This document shows positions 10,300-20,081 of a stretch of 64,000 nucleotides of DNA, piece after piece (positions within the stretch are counted from its first letter, which is position 1; each line of letters opens with the position of its first letter). The stretch covers positions 16,800 to 80,799 of the forward strand of contig VYFG01000089.1 of NCBI GenBank assembly GCA_009842505.1, given 5' to 3'. The notes below the pieces were generated by a model. That model was given only the letters and a program-made list of their open reading frames with translations. It was not told the origin of the DNA and made no database searches. A program made the translations under genes and the position numbers. The DNA comes from Gammaproteobacteria bacterium (lineage in GTDB: Bacteria; Pseudomonadota; Gammaproteobacteria; Arenicellales; Poriferihabitantaceae).

Positions 10300-12351
10300 T
10301 CAGATCCTGGCGCCGACTTCGGCGCCCTCGCGGATCGCGCGCTCCGCGTCCACCTCGGCCGACAGGTAGGCGCCGCCCACGAGGTGCACGCGGCGTTCCC
10401 GGCCCCAGGGGTTCAGTTCCTGGTACAAGCCGTTCACGGAAAGCTGGCCCGCGCAGATCACCACATTGTCCACCTCGAGCAGCCTGGCCCGGCCGTCGAC
10501 CTCGACATGGATGCCGCGATCATCCACCAGCGCATACCGCACGCCGCCGATCTGCTCCACCCCGGCCTGCTTCATCTTCAGCCGCAGAACCCAGCCCGTG
10601 GTCTTGCCGAGGGTCCGGCCGAACGGCGCCGGACGGCGTTGCAGCATGTACAGTTTGCGGCGCGGCGGCGGCGATGCCGGCGGCACGAGCGATCCGCGGG
10701 CCTCGTAGGCCGGGTCGATTCCCCATTGCCGGTACCAGCCTGCAACCTCCGCCGGCGATTCTGGTGGCGATTCCGTCGGCGCCTCGTCGTGAAGAAGATA
10801 TTCGGCGACATCGAAACCGATGCCGCCGGCGCCGACGATAGCCACCCGACGGCCCACTTCCCTGCCCTCCCGGATCAGCTCGTCGTAACGCAGCACCATG
10901 GGGTGGTCGTGCCCGGGGAAATCCACCGGGCGGGGGCGCACGCCGGTGGCAATGACGATGTCGTCGTAATTCTCCTGACGCAGCGTACCGGCATCCGCCG
11001 CCACGCCGAGCCGGATGTCCACGCCGTGTTTCGCCAGCATCACGCGGCAGTAGCGCAGGGTCTCGCGGAAATCCTTCTTTCCCGGGATGTGCATCGCGAT
11101 ATTGAACTGCCCGCCGATTTCGCCGCCACGCTCGTAAAGGGTCACCCGGTGTCCGCGCGCGGCCGCCACCAGGGCGGCGGACAGGCCGGCCGGGCCCGCC
11201 CCGACCACGGCGACGCGCTTCGACGCAGGCGCCGGCCGGTAATGCACTCTGGTCTCGTTGCAGGCCCGCGGATTGACCAGGCAGGTGGCGATCTTCTGGT
11301 TGAAGATCCGGTCCAGGCAGGCCTGGTTGCAGCCGATGCAGGTATTGATCTCATCGCGCCGGCCCCCGGCCGCCTTCTGCACCCAGCGCGGGTCGGCAAG
11401 CAGCGGCCGCGCCATCGATACCATGTCGCACCAGCCTTCCGCCAGCAGCCGTTCGGCCTGTTCCGGCATGTTGATCCGGTTGGTGGCGATCACCGGAATA
11501 TCCACGCGTTCACGGAACTTCGCCGTGATGCCGGCGAAGGCGGCGTGGGGCACCGAACTGACGATGGTGGGAATGCGCGCCTCGTGCCAGCCGATGCCGG
11601 TATTGATGAGATCGGCCCCGGCATCCTTCACGCCCTCCCCCAGCGCCACGACCTCGTCCCAGTCAGAGCCGTCCTCCACCAAGTCCATCATCGACAGGCG
11701 GTAGATGACGAGAAATCCGGGACCCGCCCGGGCGCGTACCCGGCGCAGGATTTCGAGCGCCAGCCGCGCCCGGTTGTCGAAGCTGCCGCCCCAGCGATCC
11801 GTCCGGTGATTGGTGCGGCGGCAGAGAAACTGGTTGATCAGGTAGCCCTCGGAGCCCATGATTTCCACGCCGTCGTAGCCCGCGGCCCTGGCCAGCCGGG
11901 CACAGCGGACATAGCCGCGAATCTGGCGCTCGATACCGGCTTCGCCGAGCGCCCTCGGCTCGAAGCGGTTGATGGGCGCCTTCAATGCGGACGCCGATAC
12001 GATGTTGCGGTGATATCCGTAACGCCCCGCGTGCAGAATCTGCAGGCAGATCCTGCCGCCTTCCCGGTGCACCGCCCGGGTGATCCGGCGGTGATTGGGC
12101 AGGTCGAGCACGCTGTTGAGCGTGCCTGCCAGCGGCCCCAGCCAGCCCTCCCTGTTGGGGCTGATCCCGCCGGTGACCATGAGGCCCGGCCCGCCGCCAC
12201 TCGCACGCTCGGCAAAGTAGGCGGCCAGCCTGCCGTAATTCCAGAACCGGTCCTCAAGACCGGTGTGCATGGAACCCATGACAATCCGGTTGGGCAGCAC
12301 AAGTCCGCCCACCGGCAGGGGGCTGAAAATCGCCGGGAAGGTGTCCGTCAT
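10300..12351 (-). CDS. NADH:flavin oxidoreductase, Old Yellow Enzyme plus FAD/Fe-S domains (2,4-dienoyl-CoA reductase / trimethylamine dehydrogenase-like)
   Basis: 683 aa; LPNRIVMGSMHTGLED, Fe-S motif CIGCNQACLDRIF, dinucleotide fold VAVVGAGPAGLSAALVAAARGH. Confidence 0.9.
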   Translation of the reverse strand: MTDTFPAIFSPLPVGGLVLPNRIVMGSMHTGLEDRFWNYGRLAAYFAERASGGGPGLMVTGGISPNREGWLGPLAGTLNSVLDLPNHRRITRAVHREGGRICLQILHAGRYGYHRNIVSASALKAPINRFEPRALGEAGIERQIRGYVRCARLARAAGYDGVEIMGSEGYLINQFLCRRTNHRTDRWGGSFDNRARLALEILRRVRARAGPGFLVIYRLSMMDLVEDGSDWDEVVALGEGVKDAGADLINTGIGWHEARIPTIVSSVPHAAFAGITAKFRERVDIPVIATNRINMPEQAERLLAEGWCDMVSMARPLLADPRWVQKAAGGRRDEINTCIGCNQACLDRIFNQKIATCLVNPRACNETRVHYRPAPASKRVAVVGAGPAGLSAALVAAARGHRVTLYERGGEIGGQFNIAMHIPGKKDFRETLRYCRVMLAKHGVDIRLGVAADAGTLRQENYDDIVIATGVRPRPVDFPGHDHPMVLRYDELIREGREVGRRVAIVGAGGIGFDVAEYLLHDEAPTESPPESPAEVAGWYRQWGIDPAYEARGSLVPPASPPPRRKLYMLQRRPAPFGRTLGKTTGWVLRLKMKQAGVEQIGGVRYALVDDRGIHVEVDGRARLLEVDNVVICAGQLSVNGLYQELNPWGRERRVHLVGGAYLSAEVDAERAIREGAEVGARI

Positions 12352-12484
12352 GGTCCCTGTGCCTGAAGATTCATTGTCGTTGGAAAGTCATATTGTATCG
12401 TTATCATGATGCCCCGACGCTTGGAGCGCCCGGGGGTTTGCCCTACACTCGCCGCCCCTCTCACGCCGGCCGGTTTCCCGCACC

Positions 12485-13720
12485 ATGCCAACTGTCATTC
12501 TTCGCGCCTGGGCCCTGATGCTGGGGATCCTGCTGCTCATGGTCGGCAACGGTCTGCAGGGGACGCTGCTCGGCATTCGTGGGACCCTGGAGCAGATCGA
12601 CGCCTCCTGGATGGGCGTCATCATGGCCGCCTATTTCATCGGCTTCCTCGGCGGCTCCCGGGTTACGCCGGTGCTGCTCAGGCGGGTGGGCCACGTGCGG
12701 GTATTCGCCGCGCTGGGCTCCCTGGTGTCGGCCGCCTTCATCCTCTACGCCGCCATCGTGGACCCGTTGTTCTGGCTCGCCATGCGGCTGGTGGTGGGCT
12801 TCTGTTTCTCGGGGCTGTATGTCGTCGCCGAAAGCTGGATCAACGACATGGCCAGCAACGAAACCCGCGGCCAGGTCCTGTCGCTGTACATCCTGATCCA
12901 GATGACGGGCCTGGTGACCGGCCAGCTCCTGCTGAACGTGGCGGACCCCTCCGGTTACACGCTGTTCGTGCTGATTTCGGTGCTGGTATCCGTTTCCTTC
13001 GCACCGATCCTGCTGTCCGTGTCGCCGACGCCGGTGTATTCCACTGCGCGGCCGATGTCCCTGCGTGAGCTGATGGGGGTATCTCCCCTGGGCTGCGTCG
13101 GGGTATTCCTCCTGGGCGGCGTTTTCTCGGCCCTGCTCGGTATGTCGTCGATCTACGGCGTCCAGCGCGGCCTGTCCGTCAGGGAAATCTCATGGTTCGT
13201 GACGGCCATCTACATCGGCGGCGTGATGATGCAGTACCCGGTGGGTTGGGTTTCGGACCGGATGGACCGCCGTCTCCTGGTCGTGATCATGACCGCCCTG
13301 GCCACGCTGTTCTCGGTCGCCGGCATGTTCGGGCAATCCGTCTGGTGGCTGCTGGCCATGGCCTTCTGCCTCGGCGCCGCCGTCAATCCCCTGTACCCCC
13401 TGCTGCTGGCGTACACCAACGACCGCCTGTCGCCGGAACAGATGGCTTCCGCCTCAGGCGGGCTGATGTTCATCAACGGCGTGGGCGCCATGGGCGGCCC
13501 CGTGGCTGTCGGCTTCCTGATCAACCGGATGGGGCCGAACGGGTTTTTCCTGTTTCTCTCCGCGCTCACGGCTCTCGTATGCCTGTACAGCCTGTACCGG
13601 ATGTCGCGCAGCGAGCCGGTGGCGGTGGCCGACACCCATTCCTATATCCCGGTCACCGCGGCCACGACACCGGTGGCGGTGGAGATGGCCGCAGAGGCCG
13701 CCATGGCCGAAGAGGAATAG
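12485..13720 (+). CDS. MFS transporter (YcaD-like)
   Basis: 411 aa, about 12 hydrophobic segments; GWVSDRMDRR loop motif. Confidence 0.87.
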   Translation: MPTVILRAWALMLGILLLMVGNGLQGTLLGIRGTLEQIDASWMGVIMAAYFIGFLGGSRVTPVLLRRVGHVRVFAALGSLVSAAFILYAAIVDPLFWLAMRLVVGFCFSGLYVVAESWINDMASNETRGQVLSLYILIQMTGLVTGQLLLNVADPSGYTLFVLISVLVSVSFAPILLSVSPTPVYSTARPMSLRELMGVSPLGCVGVFLLGGVFSALLGMSSIYGVQRGLSVREISWFVTAIYIGGVMMQYPVGWVSDRMDRRLLVVIMTALATLFSVAGMFGQSVWWLLAMAFCLGAAVNPLYPLLLAYTNDRLSPEQMASASGGLMFINGVGAMGGPVAVGFLINRMGPNGFFLFLSALTALVCLYSLYRMSRSEPVAVADTHSYIPVTAATTPVAVEMAAEAAMAEEE

Positions 13721-13788
13721 ACCGGCCGTACCGTCCATGCGGCTGTCCCGACGGGGCAGCCGGTCCATCCGCCCCCGGATGGCGGATG

Positions 13789-13818
13789 CCGTTCCCGCCG
13801 GCCCGTTGCCGGGAACGG
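13789..13818. terminator. Stem-loop downstream of the MFS gene, possible terminator
   Basis: Perfect 9-bp stem CCGTTCCCG/CGGGAACGG with 12-nt loop; only a weak T tract follows. Confidence 0.4.
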
Positions 13819-13827
13819 GACGTGTTC

Positions 13828-13843
13828 TTTACCGAAATTTTAC
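13828..13843 (-). promoter_or_regulatory. CpxR-like box (GTAAA-N6-GTAAA read on the minus strand)
   Basis: TTTACcgaaatTTTAC; about 100 bp upstream of a CpxP/Spy-like gene and a CpxRA-like pair; spacer is 6 instead of the usual 5. Confidence 0.5.
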
Positions 13844-13939
13844 GCCCCATTAACCCCGTGTTTGCACCGGCAGGACCACAATGACCCCATCGGAAAAGCA
13901 TGAAAAATGCCAAATGAAACGAAACGGGGGACTTGGACC

Positions 13940-14452
13940 ATGAACCAACGGAACATTGCCAAAGCATCCATTCTCATGGCTGTCATCCTGGGCATGGGCA
14001 CGGTCTTGGCCGGCAGCCACAACAAGCATGCTGGGATTGACCGGGGCTACCATCACCGTCACGACCACCTTGACGGCATGCTTGGAGACCGCGGCACGAA
14101 GCATCCGACAGTGCATGCCACCGAGGATCTCGAGGTGACCGAAGCCCAGCTCGACACCTTGAAGATGATCCTCGAGAACCGACGGCAACAGCAGGGCAAC
14201 CATCAGCAGGCCCGCCGCGGGCTGATGCTGGAGGTCCTGGCGCTGGATCCCACGGCAGAGGATTTTGACGAACGGGCAGCGATACTGGCGGATCGCGTTG
14301 CCGCAGTGGCACGGGACCGGGCCCTGGAGCTGACCGGAGTCCTGAAACAGGTGGCAACCGTGCTCACTCCCGAGCAGATCCGGGAGATGCAACAGATCAT
14401 GGAGGCAGGGATGGCCCTACATAACCATAATGGTCCGAAGGATGGTGTTTGA
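13940..14452 (+). CDS. Small periplasmic Spy/CpxP-like protein with His-rich N-terminal region
   Basis: MNQRNIAKASILMAVILGMGTVLAGSHNKHAGIDRGYHHRHDH signal plus His-rich stretch; VTEAQLDTL and LTPEQIREM (LTxxQ-type motifs). Confidence 0.75.
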   Translation: MNQRNIAKASILMAVILGMGTVLAGSHNKHAGIDRGYHHRHDHLDGMLGDRGTKHPTVHATEDLEVTEAQLDTLKMILENRRQQQGNHQQARRGLMLEVLALDPTAEDFDERAAILADRVAAVARDRALELTGVLKQVATVLTPEQIREMQQIMEAGMALHNHNGPKDGV

Positions 14453-14470
14453 TTTACCTCTTCTCGACAG

Positions 14471-14494
14471 GCCCGCTTCGGCGGGCCTTTTTTC
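14471..14494 (+). terminator. Rho-independent terminator
   Basis: GCCCGCTTCGGCGGGC followed by a T run (cTTTTTTTc). Confidence 0.85.
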
Positions 14495-14558
14495 GTCTGC
14501 ACGTCCCGGTCGGTATAATATTCGCGGACACCCCCGGCCAAGTCCGCCCCTTCACGCA

Positions 14559-15263
14559 ATGACCCAGAGCCCACGAATACTGATCGCCGACGACGACAGC
14601 ATACTGACGGACATGCTGTCGGAATACCTGGAAGAGGAGGGATTCGCCGTGGAATGCACCGCCACGGGGCTCGAAACGGTGCAGGCCGTTGCACACGAGA
14701 CCCCGGATCTGGTGGTGCTGGACATCATGATGCCTGAATTGAACGGCATCGAGGCGCTGAAGGAAATCCGGCGGCATACCGACATACCCGTGATCATGCT
14801 GACTGCCCGGGGCGATGACCTCGACCGGATCCTGGGGCTTGAACTCGGGGCGGACGACTACCTCGGAAAACCCTGCAATCCACGGGAGTTGCTGGCCCGG
14901 ATCCGCGCCGTGCTGCGGCGCAGCGCGGGCAGCATTTCACCGCCGGACCGGGACCTGGTACTGGGCGACCTCGGGCTGTATCCCGGAACCCGGCGCACCA
15001 CCGTGATGGGGACCGATGTCTGCCTGACCCAGACCGAGTTCGATCTGCTGTACCTGCTGCTTTCCACACCGGACCAGGTGGTTACCAAGGCGGACATGTC
15101 GCTCAATGTCCTGGACAAGCCGATTTCACAGTGGGACCGCAGCATCGATGTCCATATCAGCAACCTGCGCAGGAAAATCGGCCTGCATGAGGACGGCAGC
15201 GAGCGGATCCGCACCCTGCGCGGCAGCGGCTATCTCTATGTCTCGCAGGCCCGGGCACCGTGA
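14559..15263 (+). CDS. cpxR: OmpR-family response regulator (CpxR-like)
   Basis: Receiver domain ILIADDDSILTDML...DLVVLDIMMPELNG plus winged-helix C-terminus HISNLRRKIG. Confidence 0.85.
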   Translation: MTQSPRILIADDDSILTDMLSEYLEEEGFAVECTATGLETVQAVAHETPDLVVLDIMMPELNGIEALKEIRRHTDIPVIMLTARGDDLDRILGLELGADDYLGKPCNPRELLARIRAVLRRSAGSISPPDRDLVLGDLGLYPGTRRTTVMGTDVCLTQTEFDLLYLLLSTPDQVVTKADMSLNVLDKPISQWDRSIDVHISNLRRKIGLHEDGSERIRTLRGSGYLYVSQARAP

Positions 15264-16591
15264 AGTCGCTGTTTTTCAGGATTCTGGCACTGTTACTGGG
15301 ATGTTCCCTGGTGGTGGTGCTGATTTCCTTCCTTCTGTTCCACTGGATCGACCGAGAACTGGAGCCAGGCGGGGAACGGGTGCGTTCGATGATCAGGGAG
15401 GCCGCCCAGGAACTGGTACACGACTATCACGATGGCGACATCGAAAGGGCCATCAGCCGGCTGGACCGGTTCAACGTGCGCGCCTGGATTGAAGATGACC
15501 GCGGCCGGACGCTGACCCATCCCGGCGTGCCGTCCGGGATCCGGAACCAAGTCCGGGAGTTTCCCCAGATCATCTATCCCCACCAGAACCAGACCGGCCA
15601 CTTCATCGTGTACACCGAACCGGTGGAGCTTGACGGGCAGCGGTACCACGTCATCATGACCACCACCCTGCTGGGCATCCATCGGCAAGGCCGGTTCGAG
15701 TATCTCTGGATCCCCCTGCTGACCATGCTGGTACTCGGCCTTGCGGTCGGCAGCGCCGCGATCGGCTACTGGATTCTGCAGCCGCTGCGCGCATTCCGGG
15801 ACACCGCGGGCTCCATCAGCGCCGACAATCTCGGCGCCCGACTGCCCGACCACATCACCAGCCGCCGGGACACCTTCGGCGACCTCGCCCGGGAATTCAA
15901 CGGCATGACCGAACGCCTGGAACAGTCGGTGCAAAGCCACAACCAGCTGCTGCGGGACGTATCCCACGAACTGCGTTCCCCACTCAACCGCATCCAGGTG
16001 GCAGCTTCCCTGTGGGCGCGGAAATCCGGCGACACGGAGGCCTGCCTGCGCATCGAGAACGAGGTTGGCAGGCTGGACCGGATGATCGAGGATCTGCTGT
16101 CGCTGTCGCGGCTGAAATCCGGCGTGTCCCTGGAACCTGTGGCGATGGAACTGATGGCAACCCTGAGGGCCGTATCGGATGACGCCGGCTTCGAGTTCTC
16201 CCCCGAGGGCAAGTCCGTTTCGGTCCAGGGCCCCGGTACCGCGAGGTGTTCGGGTGACGCCCCGCTGCTGATGAGCGCGCTGGAGAATGTGGTGCGAAAC
16301 GCGCTCAAGCATTCCCCGCCCGGCGGCAACGTGGAAATCACCCTGAAGCATGTGTACAGCAATTACTCGATCGATGTCCGGGACCATGGTACCGGCGTGG
16401 ATCCGGACAAGCTGCACCGGATTTTCGACCCGTTCTACCGTGCCGACGAGGCCCGTAGCACCGGCAACGGCCATCACGGGATCGGCCTTGCCCTGGCGAA
16501 GGCGATCATCGAACTTCACCGGGGCTCCATCCATGCGTTCAACGAAGACGGGGGCGGTCTAACCGTCACCATCTCCCTGCCCGCCGGCTAG
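15260..16591 (+). CDS. cpxA: Sensor histidine kinase (CpxA-like)
   Basis: HAMP region, RDVSHELRSPLNRIQVAASL H-box, NVVRNALKHS N-box, DHGTGVDPDKLHRIFDPFYR, GIGLALAKAI. Confidence 0.85.
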   Translation: MKSLFFRILALLLGCSLVVVLISFLLFHWIDRELEPGGERVRSMIREAAQELVHDYHDGDIERAISRLDRFNVRAWIEDDRGRTLTHPGVPSGIRNQVREFPQIIYPHQNQTGHFIVYTEPVELDGQRYHVIMTTTLLGIHRQGRFEYLWIPLLTMLVLGLAVGSAAIGYWILQPLRAFRDTAGSISADNLGARLPDHITSRRDTFGDLAREFNGMTERLEQSVQSHNQLLRDVSHELRSPLNRIQVAASLWARKSGDTEACLRIENEVGRLDRMIEDLLSLSRLKSGVSLEPVAMELMATLRAVSDDAGFEFSPEGKSVSVQGPGTARCSGDAPLLMSALENVVRNALKHSPPGGNVEITLKHVYSNYSIDVRDHGTGVDPDKLHRIFDPFYRADEARSTGNGHHGIGLALAKAIIELHRGSIHAFNEDGGGLTVTISLPAG

Positions 16592-16805
16592 CGCAGTCCG
16601 ACCGTCGCATGCACGGGGAACCGGTCCGTGCCAACCGGCAGTTCACGAACAGATACAGGATTCCCTTGAAGTGACAGGTTGGCTTGCCTGTCTAAGTGTT
16701 TATCGCCGCGATTATTTCCCGATGGCGTGAATTTCCGGGATGTTTCTGCATCCTTCCGACCTGCCCGAAAAAAGAAAATTATTTCCCTTCTGCACGGGGT
16801 TCGCC

Positions 16806-16814
16806 TGTGGATAA
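16806..16814 (-). promoter_or_regulatory. DnaA box upstream of dnaA
   Basis: TGTGGATAA = reverse complement of TTATCCACA (perfect). Confidence 0.7.
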
Positions 16815-17024
16815 ATATCCGTGCTGGGTTTAGACTCTTATATCCCCAAGCGTCAGCCGCGATGCTCACAAGTCCGGCGCCGCTTCTGATGATCTTGTTT
16901 TTTTACATTGATATCAATCAGTTGGGGGCTTTTTGTTCTTTTGGTTTGGACAAATGGTCAGTTTTTTCTGGGTGTGCCCTACTTGAGGGATGATAACCGG
17001 GCTGATAAATCGGTTGACTAATTA

Positions 17025-18395
17025 ATGAGCAATAACAATATCTGGCACATCTGCCTGGAGAAGCTGAGAGGTGAAATGGCGGATGATGTGGTCAATACCT
17101 GGCTTCTGCCGCTCCACTCCAGCATCCGGGGCCAGACCCTGAAATTGCTTGCACCGAACCGGTACGTTCTCAACCATGTCAGGCAGAACCTGCTCGACAC
17201 GATCGAATCGACCGTGGTTTCCATGGAAGCAGGCATCAGCCAGGTCCAGTGCGAGATCGGCAGCCTTGCCAGCGACCGTCCCCAGGCGGCGCGCCCCGGC
17301 AACAGTTCAGGCAACAGCATTTCGTTTGCCACTGAATACGGCGATGACCGGAACGCCCGTCCCGTGCCCCAGTCCAGCAATGGCATCAACCGTGATTTCA
17401 CGTTCGCCAACCACATCGAGGGCACGTCCAACCAGCTGGCCAGGGCCGCCGCGCAGCAGGTTGGCAAGCATCCGGGCAGTTCCTACAACCCGCTGTTCAT
17501 CTACGGCGGAGTCGGGCTCGGTAAGACGCACCTGATGCAGGCCGCCGGGAACCTGATCCTCGACGGCAATCCCGGCGCCAAGGTTGTCTATATCCGCTCG
17601 GAACTGTTCGTCAACGACATGGTCAAGGCGCTCCGCACCAATTCCATGAATGCGTTCAAGCACTACTACCGCTCCCTGGACGCATTGCTGATCGACGACA
17701 TCCAGTTCTTCGCCCGCAAGACACAGACCCAGGAGGAGTTCTTCCATACGTTCAACGCCCTGCTGGAGGGCCAGCACCAGATCATCATCACCAGCGACCG
17801 TCTTCCCAAGGCCATCACCGACGTGGAGGAACGACTGGTGTCCCGGTTCAGCAGCGGTCTCACCGTGGCCATCGAACCGCCGGAACTGGAAACCCGGGTG
17901 GCAATCCTCGAGTACAAGGCCAAGAAACTCGGGGAATCCCTGCCCTCGGACGTGTCGTTCTTCGTTGCCAACACCATCCGTTCCAATGTGCGGGAGCTCG
18001 AAGGCGCCCTGCACAGGATTATCGCGAGTTCCGGTTTCACGGGCCGCGCCATCGACATCGACCTGGCCCGGGAGGCACTGCGCGATATCGTGATGTACCG
18101 GGAATCCCGGCTCAGCATCGAGAATATCCAGCAAACCGTGGCGGAATACTTCAAGGTACGGGTTTCGGACCTGATCTCCAAGAAACGGTCCAGGGACATC
18201 ACCCGTCCCCGGCAGATCGCGATGTCCTTCGTCAAGGAGCTGACCAACTACAGCCTGCCGCAGATCGGGGATCATTTCGGCGGGCGTGACCACACCACGG
18301 TGCTGCATGCTTGCCGCAAGGTGGAGGAGCTGCTGCGGTCCGACAACAAGGTGCGGGAGGACTACCGCAACCTGCAACGCCTGTTCGGCGCCTGA
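17025..18395 (+). CDS. dnaA: Chromosomal replication initiator protein DnaA
   Basis: NPLFIYGGVGLGKTHLMQAAGN, DALLIDDIQFFARKTQTQEEFFHTFN, FGGRDHTTVLHACRKV DnaA signature. Confidence 0.98.
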   Translation: MSNNNIWHICLEKLRGEMADDVVNTWLLPLHSSIRGQTLKLLAPNRYVLNHVRQNLLDTIESTVVSMEAGISQVQCEIGSLASDRPQAARPGNSSGNSISFATEYGDDRNARPVPQSSNGINRDFTFANHIEGTSNQLARAAAQQVGKHPGSSYNPLFIYGGVGLGKTHLMQAAGNLILDGNPGAKVVYIRSELFVNDMVKALRTNSMNAFKHYYRSLDALLIDDIQFFARKTQTQEEFFHTFNALLEGQHQIIITSDRLPKAITDVEERLVSRFSSGLTVAIEPPELETRVAILEYKAKKLGESLPSDVSFFVANTIRSNVRELEGALHRIIASSGFTGRAIDIDLAREALRDIVMYRESRLSIENIQQTVAEYFKVRVSDLISKKRSRDITRPRQIAMSFVKELTNYSLPQIGDHFGGRDHTTVLHACRKVEELLRSDNKVREDYRNLQRLFGA

Positions 18396-18478
18396 TCCCC
18401 GATTCCTGCTTCCACCGGCGCCGGGCGGGTATACCCGTCCCGCTGGCCGGGACCCTGCCCTGGTGCCTGACGGCCGAT

Positions 18479-18703
18479 GCTGTGGACTATCACTGGAAAA
18501 CCTGTGGGTTTTCGGTGCAAATCAGGGCTTTTTCCGTTGACGGTTTGTGGATAATATTTATCCCCATGGAATTTCTGCCCCATACCGCCCCCATCGACGG
18601 TTTCCCCACAGCAAGGATGCCGGTAAAATATTGACCAAAAAGGATTAATTAATTTCATCCACATATCCACAGGGCCTAAAAAAACTACTATCATATACAT
18701 TAC
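18479..18703. other. Probable chromosomal origin (oriC) in the dnaA-dnaN intergenic region
   Basis: Clustered DnaA boxes: TGTGGATAA 18546-18554 (perfect), TTATCCCCA 18558-18566, TTCCCCACA 18602-18610, ATATCCACA 18663-18671; AT-rich stretch GTAAAATATTGACCAAAAAGGATTAATTAATTTCATC. Confidence 0.75.
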
Positions 18704-19810
18704 ATGAATATCAAGATTGAAAGAGCCGCCCTTCTTCCCACGCTGAGCCTGGTCGGGAGTGTTGTTGAGAAGCAACAGACCCTGCCGGTTCTCGCCAACC
18801 TCTATTTCGGTCTTGAAGACGGACAGCTCACCATTGTCGGTACGGATCTCGAGCTGGAAATATCCGAGACCCTGGAGGATGTGGAAGGGGACAATGGTGC
18901 CTTCACCGTGTCCGCGAGGAAAGTGCTGGATATCTGCAGGATGCTGCCGGACGAGTCAGTGATCAACTTTGCGAGCAGTGGTGATAAGGTGGTGGTCAGT
19001 TCCGGGCGAAGCAGGTACACGCTGAAGACCCTGCCGGCCCAGGACTTCCCGAGGATCGAAGTAACCAGCTTTGAGGAAAGATTTAAAATCAATGATCTAA
19101 ATCTCAAAAGGATCCTTGAAAAGACCGCTTTCGCCATGGCTATCCAGGATGTGCGCTACTACCTCAACGGCATCCTGTTCGAACTCGGCCTCAACACCCT
19201 GCGTGCCATTGCCACCGACGGGCACCGGCTCGCGCAAAGCGAGGAAACCATCCAGCTCTCGGTGGAGAAACTGCGCCAGCTCATTGTGCCGCGCAAGGCG
19301 GTGGCCGAGATCACACGGTTCCTCGGCAACGTGGAAGAAACCGAGATTACCGTGCAAATGAGCAGGAACCACCTGCGAATGATCCGTGGAAATACCACGA
19401 TGATCACCAAGCTGATCGATGGAAAGTTTCCCGAATTCAAGGGAGTGCTGGAGACCACGATGAGTGCGACGGGTATCCAGGTCAACCGTGGGGAACTGAT
19501 TGACGTCCTGAACCGTGCGGGAATCCTGACCACGGATCGGTTCAAGGGGGTGAAGCTGCGCCTGGCTGAAGGCAACATCGCGGTGACCGCGAACAACCCA
19601 GAACAGGAGGAAGCGCTGGAGGAGATCTCCGTCGAGTACGACGGTGAGCCCATCGAAACCGGGTACAATGTTTCCTATCTTATTGAAGCCGCAAAGGCGA
19701 TCGCAGGCGACACCGTATTGCTGAATTTCCAGGGAAATGACGGAATCTGCATCCTGAACCAGCCGGGAGACGAAGTATCCGTCTGGCTGGTGATGCCCAT
19801 GCGGATCTGA
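18704..19810 (+). CDS. dnaN: DNA polymerase III beta subunit (sliding clamp)
   Basis: MNIKIERAALLPTLSLVGSVVEKQQTLPVLANLYF...VWLVMPMRI. Confidence 0.98.
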   Translation: MNIKIERAALLPTLSLVGSVVEKQQTLPVLANLYFGLEDGQLTIVGTDLELEISETLEDVEGDNGAFTVSARKVLDICRMLPDESVINFASSGDKVVVSSGRSRYTLKTLPAQDFPRIEVTSFEERFKINDLNLKRILEKTAFAMAIQDVRYYLNGILFELGLNTLRAIATDGHRLAQSEETIQLSVEKLRQLIVPRKAVAEITRFLGNVEETEITVQMSRNHLRMIRGNTTMITKLIDGKFPEFKGVLETTMSATGIQVNRGELIDVLNRAGILTTDRFKGVKLRLAEGNIAVTANNPEQEEALEEISVEYDGEPIETGYNVSYLIEAAKAIAGDTVLLNFQGNDGICILNQPGDEVSVWLVMPMRI

Positions 19811-19881
19811 TCCACGGCCTCCGTCCGGCTCCTGGCCGGACCATCCTCTCGTCAGCCGGAACCTTGCGCAGTTGATGTGCA

Positions 19882-19899
19882 ATGTTTCACGTGAAACAT
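19882..19899. promoter_or_regulatory. parS: parS centromere site (ParB binding)
   Basis: ATGTTTCACGTGAAACAT contains the perfect 16-bp consensus TGTTTCACGTGAAACA. Confidence 0.95.
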
Positions 19900-20059
19900 A
19901 TCCGGCCAGGAACCGCGTTCCGGACCGGCGTCCGCTGTCCGTAGGACCGGAAATGCGCCGCCGCCGGCCCGGGAAAGGAGCAGGGCGATTTCGGCCCGCC
20001 CATGTCATCCTGACGGAAAGGACGGAAGGAACAGAAGATCCGGACGGATCAGCCTCGGG

Positions 20060-20081
20060 AAATGTTTCACGTGAAACATTT
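20060..20081. promoter_or_regulatory. parS: parS centromere site (ParB binding), 22-bp perfect palindrome
   Basis: AAATGTTTCACGTGAAACATTT contains the perfect 16-bp consensus; start-to-start spacing 180 bp from the first copy. Confidence 0.95.

Noticed and set aside
10225-12366. 713-aa plus-strand ORF
   Set aside because: Antisense to the flavin oxidoreductase, whose motifs are unambiguous.
16907-16918. ATTGATATCAAT palindrome considered as an FNR site
   Set aside because: Lacks the four-base spacer of TTGAT-N4-ATCAA; kept only as a note in the dnaA upstream finding.
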